Positions 1-8,968 of a stretch of 64,000 nt of DNA are shown piece by piece. Below the pieces are notes generated by a model, which was not told the origin of the DNA, searched no databases, and was given only the letters and a program-made list of their open reading frames with translations. Within the stretch, counting starts at the first letter, position 1. Each line of letters begins with the position of its first letter. The stretch lies in assembly GCF_009766105.1 (NCBI RefSeq), contig NZ_LMUH01000005.1, positions 62,001 through 126,000 of the forward strand, written 5' to 3'. The DNA comes from Granulicella sp. S156. Lineage in GTDB: Bacteria; Acidobacteriota; Terriglobia; Terriglobales; Acidobacteriaceae. The position numbers and the translations under genes are program-made.

Positions 1-1881
1 CTGCAGACCGAAGTCGCGGATCTTGGCATTCATCTTGCCATTACCGCCATCGAGTTCCACGCGCAACCCAGCGGCCTCGAGACGAGTCTTCACGCTCTCA
101 GCGTAAGCCAGATGCTTCTCGTTCGAGATCGGCACCAGACCTACCTGCACAGGTGCGAGCCACATCGGGAATGCGCCCGCGTAGTGCTCGATGAGCACGC
201 CGAAGAAGCGCTCCACCGAACCGAACAGTGCGCGATGCACCATCACCGGCTGGTGGCGTTCTCCATCTTCGCCGACATACTCCAGCTCGAAGCGTGCCGG
301 CAGATTGAAGTCGAACTGAACTGTAGACAACTGCCACAACCGTCCCAGCACATCGACAAGTTTCACGTCGATCTTCGGGCCGTAGAAGGCGGCTTCGCCG
401 GGAATCTCAACGAACGGAATGCCCTTGCGGCCAAGTGCGGACTTCAATGAGTTAATCGCTCGCGCCCAGTTCTCTGCGGAGCCCGTATAGTCCTGCGGCT
501 TCTTCGGGTCCCATGTTGAGAGCTCGACTTTGAAGTCTGTAAATCCGAAGGTGGTGAGTACGCTCTGCGCGAACTCGATGCACGCTACGACTTCATCTTC
601 TATCTGCTCTGGCGTGCAGAAGATGTGGGCGTCGTCCTGCGTAAAGCCGCGCACGCGCAGCAGTCCATGCATCGTGCCGCTGCGCTCATAGCGATACACA
701 TTGCCTAGTTCGGCGTAGCGCTGCGGCAGGTCGCGGTAGCTTCTCGGCGTGTTCTTGTAGATCAGAATGTGGCCGGGACAGTTCATCGGCTTCAACCGGT
801 ACTCGGCATCGTCGAGCTCCATCGGCGGATACATGTTGTCGGAGTAATACCCTTCATGTCCGCTGATCTTCCAGAGTTCGCGCCGCATGATGTGCGGTGT
901 AAAGACCATGTGATAGCCACGGCGGATGCACTCGTCACGCATCCAATCTTCCATCGTCTTGCGGATCAGTCCGCCCTTGGGATGCCAGAAGATCAGACCT
1001 GCGCCCGCGACCTCCTGGATCGAGAAGAGATCAAGCTGCTTGCCCAGCACGCGATGGTCGCGCGCCTTGATCTCTTCGAGATGCTTGAAGTGCGCGTCGA
1101 GGTCCTTCTGGTTGAAGAACGCCGTTCCATAGATGCGCTGCAACTGCTGGTTCTTCTCATCGCCGAGCCAGTACGCGCCCGCAATCGACATTACCTTGAA
1201 GGCCTTTACGCGTCCGGTCGAAGGCACGTGCGGTCCGCGGCAGAAGTCGGTGAAGTTGCCGTTCTTGTAGAGCGAGATCTCATCGCCGGGCTTGGTGAAT
1301 CGCTCGATGAAGTGGATCTTCATGAACTCACCCTGCGCGGCGTAGTCGGTCAGGCCTCTTTCGCGCGGCTCTTCGACGCGCACGAACTTCTCGTCGCGCG
1401 CGACAACCTCCGCCATCTTCTGCTCAATGCTCGCGAGGTCAGCCTCGGTGAACGGCACCTCGCGATAGACGTCGTAGAAGAAGCCGTTGTCGGTGGCGGG
1501 GCCGTGGCCGAGCTTGGTTTCGGGAAACAGTTCGAGGATGGCCGTGGCCATCACGTGCGCAGCCGAATGCCGCACCACACGCAGGGCAGCGGGATCGCTG
1601 TCTTTCAACAGCTCCAGCGCGACGTCTTCCGTAAGCGGCGCATTGAGATCGACGATCCGTTCGGCCTGCGTGGTGTCGCTATACATCGATTCTTCGCTTT
1701 GAGTCTCAGAAGAAGGTGTGCCATCCACGGTATGTTCACCAGCGGCGGGCTGCAGAGAACGAACGCGCGCCACCACAACGGCAGCGGCGAGTCGGGGAGA
1801 GATGTTATTGGCAATGTCGAACGGCGTCGTACCTTTTGCTACTTCGCGTATAGAGCCGTCAGGAAGCTGGATCTTAATCAT
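1..1881 (-). CDS. thrS: Threonyl-tRNA synthetase (3' end cut by window edge)
   Basis: Charges tRNA-Thr with threonine in the cytoplasm. From the ATG at 1881 the frame stays open for 627 codons to the window edge, so only the last residues of the anticodon-binding domain are missing relative to the usual ~640. The start MIKIQLPDGS is a typical TGS domain. It is followed by the editing domain with HSAAH (HxxxH) and FCRGPH (CxxxH), then the class II catalytic core with the zinc cysteine in MNCPGH, motif 2 (RYERSG) and the QDDAH strand. The region upstream holds a palindromic repeat and no second gene, so it is probably transcribed alone. Identification is secure from these motifs. Confidence 0.97.
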   Translation of the reverse strand, partial: MIKIQLPDGSIREVAKGTTPFDIANNISPRLAAAVVVARVRSLQPAAGEHTVDGTPSSETQSEESMYSDTTQAERIVDLNAPLTEDVALELLKDSDPAALRVVRHSAAHVMATAILELFPETKLGHGPATDNGFFYDVYREVPFTEADLASIEQKMAEVVARDEKFVRVEEPRERGLTDYAAQGEFMKIHFIERFTKPGDEISLYKNGNFTDFCRGPHVPSTGRVKAFKVMSIAGAYWLGDEKNQQLQRIYGTAFFNQKDLDAHFKHLEEIKARDHRVLGKQLDLFSIQEVAGAGLIFWHPKGGLIRKTMEDWMRDECIRRGYHMVFTPHIMRRELWKISGHEGYYSDNMYPPMELDDAEYRLKPMNCPGHILIYKNTPRSYRDLPQRYAELGNVYRYERSGTMHGLLRVRGFTQDDAHIFCTPEQIEDEVVACIEFAQSVLTTFGFTDFKVELSTWDPKKPQDYTGSAENWARAINSLKSALGRKGIPFVEIPGEAAFYGPKIDVKLVDVLGRLWQLSTVQFDFNLPARFELEYVGEDGERHQPVMVHRALFGSVERFFGVLIEHYAGAFPMWLAPVQVGLVPISNEKHLAYAESVKTRLEAAGLRVELDGGNGKMNAKIRDFGLQ

Positions 1882-1958
1882 GTCACTCACAGCTATTAAG
1901 GATAGAGCAACATTCGGTAGTAGGGGGGAGTTGCTGTTGTCGTTGTCTGTTTTTCGTC

Positions 1959-2097
1959 GTCATCCTGAGCCATCGGCGAAGGACCCCCGTATTCGTGGCG
2001 GCATAGACGCAAAGCGCACGACAAGCACTCTTTGTATCGCGCGTTACGTCTGTAGTGGCACCAATGCGGGGGTCCTTCAGCTACGCTTCAGGATGAC
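1959..2097. repeat. Family A palindromic repeat, 139 bp
   Basis: The arms are inverted: it opens with GTCATCCTGAG...GAAGGACCCCC and closes with GGGGGTCC...CAGGATGAC. The centre (2006-2050) is a ~45 nt hairpin module that also occurs inside other repeat families. The copy at 48658-48796 is exactly the same length. It lies between thrS and the TonB receptor gene, which are both on the minus strand. Confidence 0.85.
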
Positions 2098-2164
2098 CAC
2101 GAAAACAAAGTCCCACGCAGTGCACGATTTGCTGTGCGCTGCGCGGGGCTTTGGAGTTGGAGTT

Positions 2165-5100
2165 TTAGTAGAGGATCTTCACGCCGAATTGAATGACACG
2201 CGGCTCGAAGGTGCTGGTGACCTGACCAGTGTTCGCGGTTGGAGCTCCACCGATGATGCTGCTGACAGGCACGGTACCGCCGACACCGTAGATGCCCTGG
2301 GTGGTGCCTTGCGTCCCGCTGATTCCGCCCGGCAGGTAGAGGTTGGTGTGGTTGAAGATGTTGTAGAACTCGGTGCGGAACTCTACCTTCAGGCTTTCGA
2401 TCGGAGTGCTGAACTTCTTGTTGAGCGCGAGGTCGCTCTGGTAGAAGGCTGGCGTGCGTCCGGGATTGCGGCTGGCGTTGCCGAAGGGGCTCAGCAAGTT
2501 TCCAGCGCCATCCTTGATCGGAGGCAGGACGAAGGCTTTGAGGTTGATGTAGTTGACGTAGCCGGTGTTGGCGACCCTGTTGCCGCGGCCCTGCGTGACC
2601 GGCTGGCCGGGGACGCGGTCTGGACGATACTCGTTAGCGCCGCGATACGTCGCCGAGATCTGCGGGGAGAGTGCCTGTGCGCCGTTCGGAGAGTAAGTGA
2701 CGTTGAACGGCGTGCCGGCCTGCATGGTGTTGATCGCGCTGATCTGCCATCCGCCCAGCAGGCTGTCCGTAATCGCATTGCTGCTGCCGAGGAAGTGGCG
2801 TCCACGGCCGAAGGGCAGTTCATACACCAGGCTGGTGACGTTTGCGATCGGCAGGTTGTAGTCCGATTGTCCGTAGTCGCCCCTGATGTTGTTGGCGTCT
2901 TGTGGGGATGGTGTGTTGCTTTCGAGAGAGGCGCTGTCGTTGTCCAGTGAGTGCTCCCACGTGAACGTATTCAGCAGCGTCAACCCAGCCACAAAGCGCT
3001 GTTCATACTTCGCCTGCAGTGAATCGAAGTGGGAATAGAACTCATTCAGCGCTTCGGTAATATCGCTAGGCCAGTTCCCGAAGGGACGTGTAAATTTGCC
3101 GTCCGTAATGACAGAGGGGTTCAGTTGGTTTCCGTTGAGGAAGCCCTGCAATCTCACGCCGTGGTTGCCGACGTACGCGATGTCCAGCAGAGTGTTCTTG
3201 CCCAGGGTGCGCTGCACGCTCAGGAAGTAGCTCTCAACGTAGCTGTCCTTGGTGTCCTTGGGAACCCAGGTAATGTTGTCGGTGGCTTTGTTGAAGGTCG
3301 TGACCAGCGCCGAGGGGAAGCCCTGATCCGCTGTCGCAAAGCAGCTTGGAGTTGTAGTGCCAACGGCGATGATGTTGGCCGGCAGCGGGTTGCAGTGAGG
3401 ATTCGCACCCGACGCTGCAGTCGGAGCATTTTGTGTGACTGCGGCGAACTGGGCCTGGGGTGCGTTGATTCCCAGGATGTCGCCCGAACCGGCGCGTGTG
3501 TAGTGCACATAGCTCATGCCGAAGCCGCCGCGAATTGCCGTCTTCGGATCGACCGCATAGGCAAAGCCTACGCGCGGAGCGAAGTCGGTCAGGTCGGGAT
3601 TCATCAACGTACTGCCATAGACTCCGCCTCCGGAGTACGGCGTGATGCCATTGCCTGCGACCGCACCTGGTGTGATGGTCAGCACCGATTGTGAGACAGG
3701 ATCAAAGTTGGATATCCCGTTGTGCTGCTCCGAGTAGGGTGAGCCGTACTCCCAGCGCAGACCGATGTTCAGCGTCAGCTTGGAAGATGCCTTCCAGTCG
3801 TCCTGCGCGTAGGTGCTGAGCATTGTCTGGCGCAGGTGCGTTACATAGTAGTTGGCCAGAGAGTACGAGTTGGTGTTGCCAAACAGGAAGTCTGCCCAGT
3901 AGTCGTCTGCAACTACGGAACCGCCAGTGTTGCTATATCCCGTGGCGAAACTGTACGAGCCGTATAGCGGGTTGTTGTCGTTCACCGCCATCCATATATG
4001 TTCGTACTCAAAGCCGAACTTCAGCGAGTGGTTGCCCTTTACCCAGGTGTAGTTCACCTTGGGGTCCAGCAGAGCGGGATCCTGCCACTGAGGATTCGTG
4101 CTCTGGCGTCCGAAGGCCGTAAAGCCGCCGCCGATGGAGATGGAAGGCAAGCCGCCTGCTACAACCGGATTCGAGGGCAGGCCGGGAATCGAGAAGGCGT
4201 TGTCGCCGATCGACAGCGAGAACTTGCCAGCCTTGGTGCGCGAGAGGCCTACGCGTGCATCGAGTACCTTATTCGATCCGAAGAGATGGGTGTACCCGAG
4301 GGCCACCTGTTGATCTAGAACCCGGATGGTGCCGTTGGTCTGGCCGTCCAGAGGAAGAGGAATGGCGGGGTAGTTGACGCCTGTCTCCTTGCGGTCGCTC
4401 ACGCGCAGAAACCACGAGCTGCTCGGGTTCTGCTGATAGTCCAACCGCAGGTCGCCCTTGTCTGAGTTGTCGGTAAAGGGCACCTGAACGGCATAGTCGT
4501 TGGACGCGATACCGGTTGTGGGCACACCAGAGACCGGCAGTCCTGAGCTGAGTTCTTTGAAGAAGCCAAGCACCTGCTGCGAAAGCGGGTTGATGGCCTG
4601 GGCAGGGATGGGAGTGCCACTTTGATAGGTCTGACCTGTAAGGGGATTCTGCACGTTGACGGCGAGGATTCCATTCAATTCATTCTGCGTAGGCAGCGTC
4701 AACACACTGAGTGGCTTGAGTGTCTGGCGGAAGCCTTCGTAGTCGAGGAAGAAAAAGAGGCGGTCCTTAATAATAGGGCCGCCAAAATTCATACCGAACT
4801 GGTTGCGGTTGAAGGTCGGCTTTTTGAAAGGAGTGATGTTGCCGGCGCTGCCGATGGTGGTCGGTTTGAAGAAGCCGGCTGCATTCAGATCTGTGTTGCG
4901 GATGAACTCATAGAGTGCCGCGTGATATTTGTTGGTTCCGCTCTGCGAAGCTACGTTGACCGTTGCGCCGGATGAGCGGCCAAACTCCGCGCTCTCGTTG
5001 TTGGTCACTACCTGGAACTGCGCTACAGAGTCTGGCGGCACTGCGATGATCTGGTTATCGAAGCCCTGGTTACTCTCGCCATAAGCATTGTTGTCCATGC

Positions 5101-5710
5101 CGTCCAGCAGGAAGTTGTTGAACATGCTGCGCTGGCCGTTGATGTTGTACGCACCCGCGCGCACCAGGCTGTTGATGGAGCTGGTCGTTGCGGCGGTCGG
5201 CGCCTGACGCGATCCGGGTATCAGGCCGAGAAGATCGGAGTAGTTGCGGCTCACGAGCGGAAACGCCGCGCTCTGATAGTTAGTGATCGTCTGTCCGCGT
5301 TCGCTGGTCTCGGTCTCGATCTGCAGTGCTACGTCGCTGACTTCTACCGTGGTCTGTGCAGAGCCTACCTTCAGCGAGAGGTCGATGTGCTGGCGGCCGC
5401 CAACCGATACGGTAATGTTCTGCGCGACTGCATCGGAAAATCCTGAAGCCGAAGCTGTAATGGTGTAGACGCCGACACGCAGCGACGGAGCGTCATAGTC
5501 GCCCGCACCATTCGTCTTGGTCTGCGTGGCGATCGCTGTAGCCGTATTGGTAATCGTGACAGAAGCGCCCGGAATGGGAGCTCCGGTAGCATCGGTGATC
5601 GTTCCTACCAGGCTTCCGTTCTCGTACTGAGCGTGACTCTGAGTACAGATAAAGGCAAACAAACAAAGCAGGACTACGCGACACGCAGAAGGCAGAAATT
5701 TCTTGAGCAT
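2165..5710 (-). CDS. TonB-dependent receptor with N-terminal carboxypeptidase-regulatory domain
   Basis: An outer-membrane receptor of 1181 residues, probably for TonB-driven uptake of a large substrate such as an oligosaccharide; the substrate is not readable from sequence. Residues 1-27 form a signal peptide ending THA-type (QSHAQ). A carboxypeptidase-regulatory Ig-like fold follows (about 30-110, VGTITDATGAPIPGA), then a plug-like region with LLDGMDNNAYGE near 205, then a long barrel ending in an aromatic residue (GVKILY), as expected for outer-membrane proteins. This Oar/SusC-like architecture is strongly expanded in Acidobacteria. The upstream gap contains a short inverted repeat, CAACAT (5752-5757) / ATGTTG (5765-5770), that could be an operator, but this is only a guess. 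Confidence 0.92.
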   Translation of the reverse strand: MLKKFLPSACRVVLLCLFAFICTQSHAQYENGSLVGTITDATGAPIPGASVTITNTATAIATQTKTNGAGDYDAPSLRVGVYTITASASGFSDAVAQNITVSVGGRQHIDLSLKVGSAQTTVEVSDVALQIETETSERGQTITNYQSAAFPLVSRNYSDLLGLIPGSRQAPTAATTSSINSLVRAGAYNINGQRSMFNNFLLDGMDNNAYGESNQGFDNQIIAVPPDSVAQFQVVTNNESAEFGRSSGATVNVASQSGTNKYHAALYEFIRNTDLNAAGFFKPTTIGSAGNITPFKKPTFNRNQFGMNFGGPIIKDRLFFFLDYEGFRQTLKPLSVLTLPTQNELNGILAVNVQNPLTGQTYQSGTPIPAQAINPLSQQVLGFFKELSSGLPVSGVPTTGIASNDYAVQVPFTDNSDKGDLRLDYQQNPSSSWFLRVSDRKETGVNYPAIPLPLDGQTNGTIRVLDQQVALGYTHLFGSNKVLDARVGLSRTKAGKFSLSIGDNAFSIPGLPSNPVVAGGLPSISIGGGFTAFGRQSTNPQWQDPALLDPKVNYTWVKGNHSLKFGFEYEHIWMAVNDNNPLYGSYSFATGYSNTGGSVVADDYWADFLFGNTNSYSLANYYVTHLRQTMLSTYAQDDWKASSKLTLNIGLRWEYGSPYSEQHNGISNFDPVSQSVLTITPGAVAGNGITPYSGGGVYGSTLMNPDLTDFAPRVGFAYAVDPKTAIRGGFGMSYVHYTRAGSGDILGINAPQAQFAAVTQNAPTAASGANPHCNPLPANIIAVGTTTPSCFATADQGFPSALVTTFNKATDNITWVPKDTKDSYVESYFLSVQRTLGKNTLLDIAYVGNHGVRLQGFLNGNQLNPSVITDGKFTRPFGNWPSDITEALNEFYSHFDSLQAKYEQRFVAGLTLLNTFTWEHSLDNDSASLESNTPSPQDANNIRGDYGQSDYNLPIANVTSLVYELPFGRGRHFLGSSNAITDSLLGGWQISAINTMQAGTPFNVTYSPNGAQALSPQISATYRGANEYRPDRVPGQPVTQGRGNRVANTGYVNYINLKAFVLPPIKDGAGNLLSPFGNASRNPGRTPAFYQSDLALNKKFSTPIESLKVEFRTEFYNIFNHTNLYLPGGISGTQGTTQGIYGVGGTVPVSSIIGGAPTANTGQVTSTFEPRVIQFGVKILY

Positions 5711-5823
5711 GGTGGAACCATACCGTCGCGGTCATTACAAAACGCTTAAGACAACATGAATGCTATGTTGCAATGCTGTTGTTCGCACCGTTTTGTATCG
5801 CCAGAGTTTGGATTGCTAAAGCT

Positions 5824-6753
5824 TCAAGCTTTGTATGCCCGATCTCCCAGGGCTGTCAATATCGCATCGAAGTCCTCGATCCCGCTGTACTCGATGATGA
5901 CTCGGCCGCGGCCCTTCTTATCCTCGATGCTGACCTTCAGCCCGAGCGAACGACGTAGCTGCTCCTGAGCTTCGCGCACATTGGGGTCGACCGCTACTAC
6001 CGGCTTGTCAGACTTGGCCTTCGACTCCGGATTCATGATCCCCTGCACGTAGTTCTCCGTCATGCGCACAGAGAGATGCAGCGCCAGCACCTTCTGCGCG
6101 GCGGCCGCGATGGCTTCCGGTGAATCCAGGCCTAAAAGTACCCGGGCATGCCCAAAGCTAAGCTCGCCGGCTTCCACGCTCTTCTGGACGGATTCAGGTA
6201 ACCTCAACAAACGAAGGAAGTTAGATATGGATGCACGGTCTTTGCCGGTGCGGGTCGCCATCTGTTCCTGGGTCATATGGAAGTCGCGGCTGAGGCGTTC
6301 GTAGGCGCGAGCCTGCTCCATGGGGTTCAGGTCGGCGCGCTGCAGGTTCTCGACGATGGTCATCTCCATCGCCTGCACGTTGGACACATCGCGCACGATG
6401 GCTGGGATCGTGCTCTTGCCCGCCTTCTTGCTGGCTAACAGCCGCCGCTCGCCCATGATGAGTCGGTAGCGTCCATTGTTGCCGGGCCGCACGACGATCG
6501 GCTGGACCACGCCGGTGGCGGCGATAGAGCTTGCGAGTTCTTCGAGCTTGGCCTCGTCGAAGTGGGTGCGCGTCTGGAATTCGTTGCGGTCGATCAGGTC
6601 AACGTCGATCTCCAGCGGTGTGCCATGCACTACTGCCGGGATGGCCTTCGCGGGGCTGGGCGCAACAGGGGCCGATGGCCGCGAGGGCAGCAGAGACTCC
6701 AGGCCTTTACCGAGGGCCCGACGCTTGGGGTCGTTCTGATGGGATGTTGACAT
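5824..6753 (-). CDS. parB: Chromosome partitioning protein ParB
   Basis: A CTP-dependent DNA clamp that loads at parS and works with ParA to segregate the origin region. It is 309 residues, the normal size. The N-terminus KRRALGKGLESLLP is the ParA-contact region. The nuclease-like domain carries box II (IMGERRLLASKKAG, about 100). The HTH MTQEQMATRTGKDRASIS (about 155-172) reads parS, and the C-terminal dimer domain ends IEYSGIEDFDAILTAL. It lies 101 bp downstream of parA with a stem-loop in the gap, and four parS sites lie upstream of parA. Confidence 0.97.
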   Translation of the reverse strand: MSTSHQNDPKRRALGKGLESLLPSRPSAPVAPSPAKAIPAVVHGTPLEIDVDLIDRNEFQTRTHFDEAKLEELASSIAATGVVQPIVVRPGNNGRYRLIMGERRLLASKKAGKSTIPAIVRDVSNVQAMEMTIVENLQRADLNPMEQARAYERLSRDFHMTQEQMATRTGKDRASISNFLRLLRLPESVQKSVEAGELSFGHARVLLGLDSPEAIAAAAQKVLALHLSVRMTENYVQGIMNPESKAKSDKPVVAVDPNVREAQEQLRRSLGLKVSIEDKKGRGRVIIEYSGIEDFDAILTALGDRAYKA

Positions 6754-6783
6754 AGTTGATTCCTGCTTGAGATTAAAGTCCGG

Positions 6784-6823
6784 CCTGTCCTAAGCGCCGT
6801 CGAAGACTGCGCTTTAGGACAGG
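6784..6823. other. Intercistronic stem-loop between parA and parB
   Basis: CCTGTCCTAAGCGC (6784-6797) pairs with GCGCTTTAGGACAGG (6809-6823), with one bulged base and an 11 nt loop. There is no U-run, so it may attenuate, process or stabilise the parA-parB mRNA rather than terminate it. Its role is inferred. Confidence 0.6.
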
Positions 6824-6854
6824 CATGCTGCCCAGTGGCTTTGGCCGCTGGATA

Positions 6855-7754
6855 CTACGATTTTCTAAACGGCCAATAGCGTTTGGACTCGCCGATGCTT
6901 TCGAGTGTGCTGAAGTTCGGGACTGACTTCTGTTTCTTTTTGATCTTGATGCCGTTGCGCTTGAGCAGTTCCAGGCCGAGTTCGCGATAGGCTTCCGAGC
7001 CGCGGCAGGCCGGATCGTAGATCACCGCTGGTTTGCCGTGGCTGGGTGCTTCGGCTAGGCGGATGTTGCGCGGGATGAACGTGGTGTAGAGCTTATCCGT
7101 GAAGAACTCTTTGAGGTTGGTACGGACCTGCTGCGAGAGGTTGGTGCGGTCGTCGAACATGGTCAGGAGTACGCCTTCGAGCGCTAAGCCGGAGTTGAAG
7201 GCGTCGGCGACGCGGTCGAGCGTGGACATGAGTTCGGAGATGCCTTCCAGCGCGAAGTACTCGGCCTGCATGGGGACGAGCAGACCGTCGGAGGCGACCA
7301 GGGCGTTCAAGGTCAGGAGATCGAGGGCTGGGGGGCAGTCGAGCAGGATAAAGGTGTAGGCGTTGCGGATCGGCTCGAGGGCGTCGCGGAGCCGGAACTC
7401 GCGGCGATCGGCGGTGACCAGCTCAAGATTCGCGCCAATCATGTTCTTGGTGCCCGGAATGAGGCTCAGGTTGTCGAGCTCCGTAGGGAGAATGGCGTCT
7501 TTCGCCTCCGTATCGCCGACGAGGACATCGTAGATCGACACGCGCTCTTCATCGCGGGAGAGGCCGAGGCCCCCGGTGGTGTTGGCCTGGGGGTCGCAAT
7601 CGATCAGGAGAGTGCGTATGCCTTCGAGCGCCAGCGAGGCGGCCAGATTGATAGCAGTCGTGGTCTTGCCGACGCCGCCCTTCTGGTTGACGATGGCGAT
7701 GACTTTCGTGTTCGACTCGGGCGCTTCTTTGGGGGTTTCGGGTTCAGTGGACAT
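6855..7754 (-). CDS. parA: Chromosome partitioning ATPase ParA/Soj
   Basis: A Walker-type ATPase that binds the nucleoid and moves ParB-parS complexes. It has 299 residues. The deviant Walker A box KGGVGKTT is at 25-32 (signature Lys25, catalytic Lys30), LIDCDPQAN follows near 50-58, and the Walker B strand is FILLDCPP. The C-terminus is lysine-rich (KIKKKQK), somewhat longer than in Bacillus Soj. It lies upstream of parB on the same strand and downstream of rsmG and the parS cluster, the usual origin-proximal order. Confidence 0.97.
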   Translation of the reverse strand: MSTEPETPKEAPESNTKVIAIVNQKGGVGKTTTAINLAASLALEGIRTLLIDCDPQANTTGGLGLSRDEERVSIYDVLVGDTEAKDAILPTELDNLSLIPGTKNMIGANLELVTADRREFRLRDALEPIRNAYTFILLDCPPALDLLTLNALVASDGLLVPMQAEYFALEGISELMSTLDRVADAFNSGLALEGVLLTMFDDRTNLSQQVRTNLKEFFTDKLYTTFIPRNIRLAEAPSHGKPAVIYDPACRGSEAYRELGLELLKRNGIKIKKKQKSVPNFSTLESIGESKRYWPFRKS

Positions 7755-7792
7755 GAGGTAGCGAGATTCAGCCTAGCAGATGTGGAGGGGGA

Positions 7793-7808
7793 TGTTCCAC
7801 GTGGAACA
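7793..7808. other. parS: parS site 1
   Basis: Perfect 16 bp palindrome TGTTCCACGTGGAACA, the consensus ParB loading site. It lies 39 bp upstream of the parA start codon, so ParB bound here could also repress the operon. Confidence 0.97.
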
Positions 7809-7902
7809 TTGGTGGGTATCTCTTGGGTAGGGATTTGTTCGCTATCAGGATTGTGGCGGAACGTGGTGGAGATGGTGTTGGAGGATGACGTAAATCACAG
7901 AA

Positions 7903-7918
7903 TGTTCCACGTGGAACA
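7903..7918. other. parS: parS site 2
   Basis: Perfect copy of TGTTCCACGTGGAACA, 110 bp from site 1. Confidence 0.97.
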
Positions 7919-7945
7919 TTCTGGGGTAGCGGATGAAGATGGGCC

Positions 7946-8015
7946 GGAGCGGTCGGGCTTCGCCCGATGCCCACCTTAGGCGCGATAAAGCCACGCCGAA
8001 GATGGGGCACCCGGT
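7946..8015. repeat. Family E repeat, copy 1
   Basis: About 70 bp, nearly identical to 8873-8942: GGAGCGGTCGGGCTTCGCCC followed by GATGCCCACCTTAGGCGC and closing GCCGAAGATGGGGCACCC. The two copies are direct repeats flanking rsmG. Internally it can fold: GCCCACCTTAGGCGC against GCGCCGAAGATGGGGC-type sequence. Confidence 0.8.
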
Positions 8016-8133
8016 TCGGTGGTTGCCCCATAGCAGTGATGTAGCCCTAGGCAAAATACAGGGGTCTTTCCGCTACGGCGCAAAGGCGCGCCTCCGGTCG
8101 AGATGACAGCTTTGGGGAATGTAGGAAGAAGAA

Positions 8134-8149
8134 TGTTCCACGTGGAACA
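8134..8149. other. parS: parS site 3
   Basis: Perfect copy of TGTTCCACGTGGAACA, 231 bp from site 2. Confidence 0.97.
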
Positions 8150-8173
8150 TTCTTGAGTTCGAGGTCTTCAAAT

Positions 8174-8189
8174 TGTTCCACGTGGAACA
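8174..8189. other. parS: parS site 4
   Basis: Perfect copy of TGTTCCACGTGGAACA, 40 bp from site 3 and only 6 bp past the rsmG stop codon. Confidence 0.97.
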
Positions 8190-8195
8190 ATTTGG

Positions 8196-8810
8196 TTAGG
8201 CTGAGACTCGCTCCATGGTTAGCCAGCCTTCGCCGGAGCCCGGGACGGGGATCTGCTCCACATCCTCTATTAAGGAGGGGGTTGCGGAGAGGGTTACCAG
8301 CCATCCCCCCTGCGCTACTCTGGGGCGGGCGGCGGCCAGGGCCTCCTGCATGCGGTCTACCGCTCGGAGGGTTACGGCTTCGAACTGGCGCTCGGCGGGC
8401 ATTGACTCTACGCGGGATGACCATACCTCGGTCTTCAGGCCCAGTGTCCGAACCGCTTCGCGGAGGAAGGAGGCCTTCTTTCCCTGGGACTCGGCCAGTG
8501 TGACGCGGAGGTTCGGTAGCCACAGCTGAATCGGTAGCCCCGGGAATCCGGCTCCGGAGCCGAAGTCCAGCAGCGTCGCCTCTGGGGACAACCGGCTCGC
8601 TAGATGCTTTGCCGCGAAGAGGCTCTCCCCGAAGTGGCGGCGAACGATCTCTTCCGGCTCGCGGATGGCTGTAAGGTTGGTACGGGCGTTCCAGCGGAGG
8701 AGGAGGTCCAGATATTGGCCTAGCTTCCCATAGATCGGGGATTCAGGGGCCGTTGCGTCGATATAGGGGCCGAGGAGTTCGGCGATTTGGGTTTCGCTCA
8801 GGGTGGGCAT
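8196..8810 (-). CDS. rsmG: 16S rRNA (guanine-527-N7) methyltransferase RsmG (GidB)
   Basis: Transfers methyl from SAM to N7 of G527 in 16S rRNA. It has 204 residues from the ATG at 8810; an in-frame GTG at 8831 would add seven residues, and neither start has a clear Shine-Dalgarno sequence. The SAM-binding motif I is LDFGSGAGFPGLPI, preceded by WNARTNLTAIREPEEI, both typical of GidB. The fold continues through LAESQGKKASFLREA and VTLRAVDRM. It is the first gene of the rsmG-parS-parA-parB group. Loss of this enzyme gives low-level streptomycin resistance in other bacteria. Confidence 0.95.
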   Translation of the reverse strand: MPTLSETQIAELLGPYIDATAPESPIYGKLGQYLDLLLRWNARTNLTAIREPEEIVRRHFGESLFAAKHLASRLSPEATLLDFGSGAGFPGLPIQLWLPNLRVTLAESQGKKASFLREAVRTLGLKTEVWSSRVESMPAERQFEAVTLRAVDRMQEALAAARPRVAQGGWLVTLSATPSLIEDVEQIPVPGSGEGWLTMERVSA

Positions 8811-8872
8811 GCGCTTTTGAGTGTAGACCACGGGAGGTGGGAGTTTGGAGATAGGTAAGGCCTAAATGGGCG

Positions 8873-8945
8873 GGAGCGGTCGGGCTTCGCCCGATGCCCA
8901 CCTTAGGCGCAAAGAGCGCGCCGAAGATGGGGCACCCGGTTTCGT
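8873..8945. repeat. Family E repeat, copy 2
   Basis: Near-identical direct repeat of 7946-8015, on the other side of rsmG. The inner part differs (GCGCAAAGAGCGCGCC), so the hairpin loop is the variable part. Confidence 0.8.
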
Positions 8946-8968
8946 GGGAGTCCGGATTTTGGATTCAC

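Larger units (their letters stand above)
7755..8195. other. Gene-free centromere region between parA and rsmG
   Basis: 441 bp without a credible gene. Short open frames here only translate parS (MFHVEH) and repeats. It holds four parS sites, a family E repeat (7946-8015) and a single family D-like arm (about 8064-8108, ending GGTCGAGATGACAG). No DnaA-box cluster was recognised by eye. Confidence 0.8.

Noticed and set aside
769-1899. Plus-strand frame of 376 codons
   Set aside because: Antisense to thrS, whose conserved motifs are on the minus strand.
7782-8054. Small frames translating to MFHVEH on both strands
   Set aside because: MFHVEH is the translation of the parS palindrome; the frames have no ribosome binding site or coding character.
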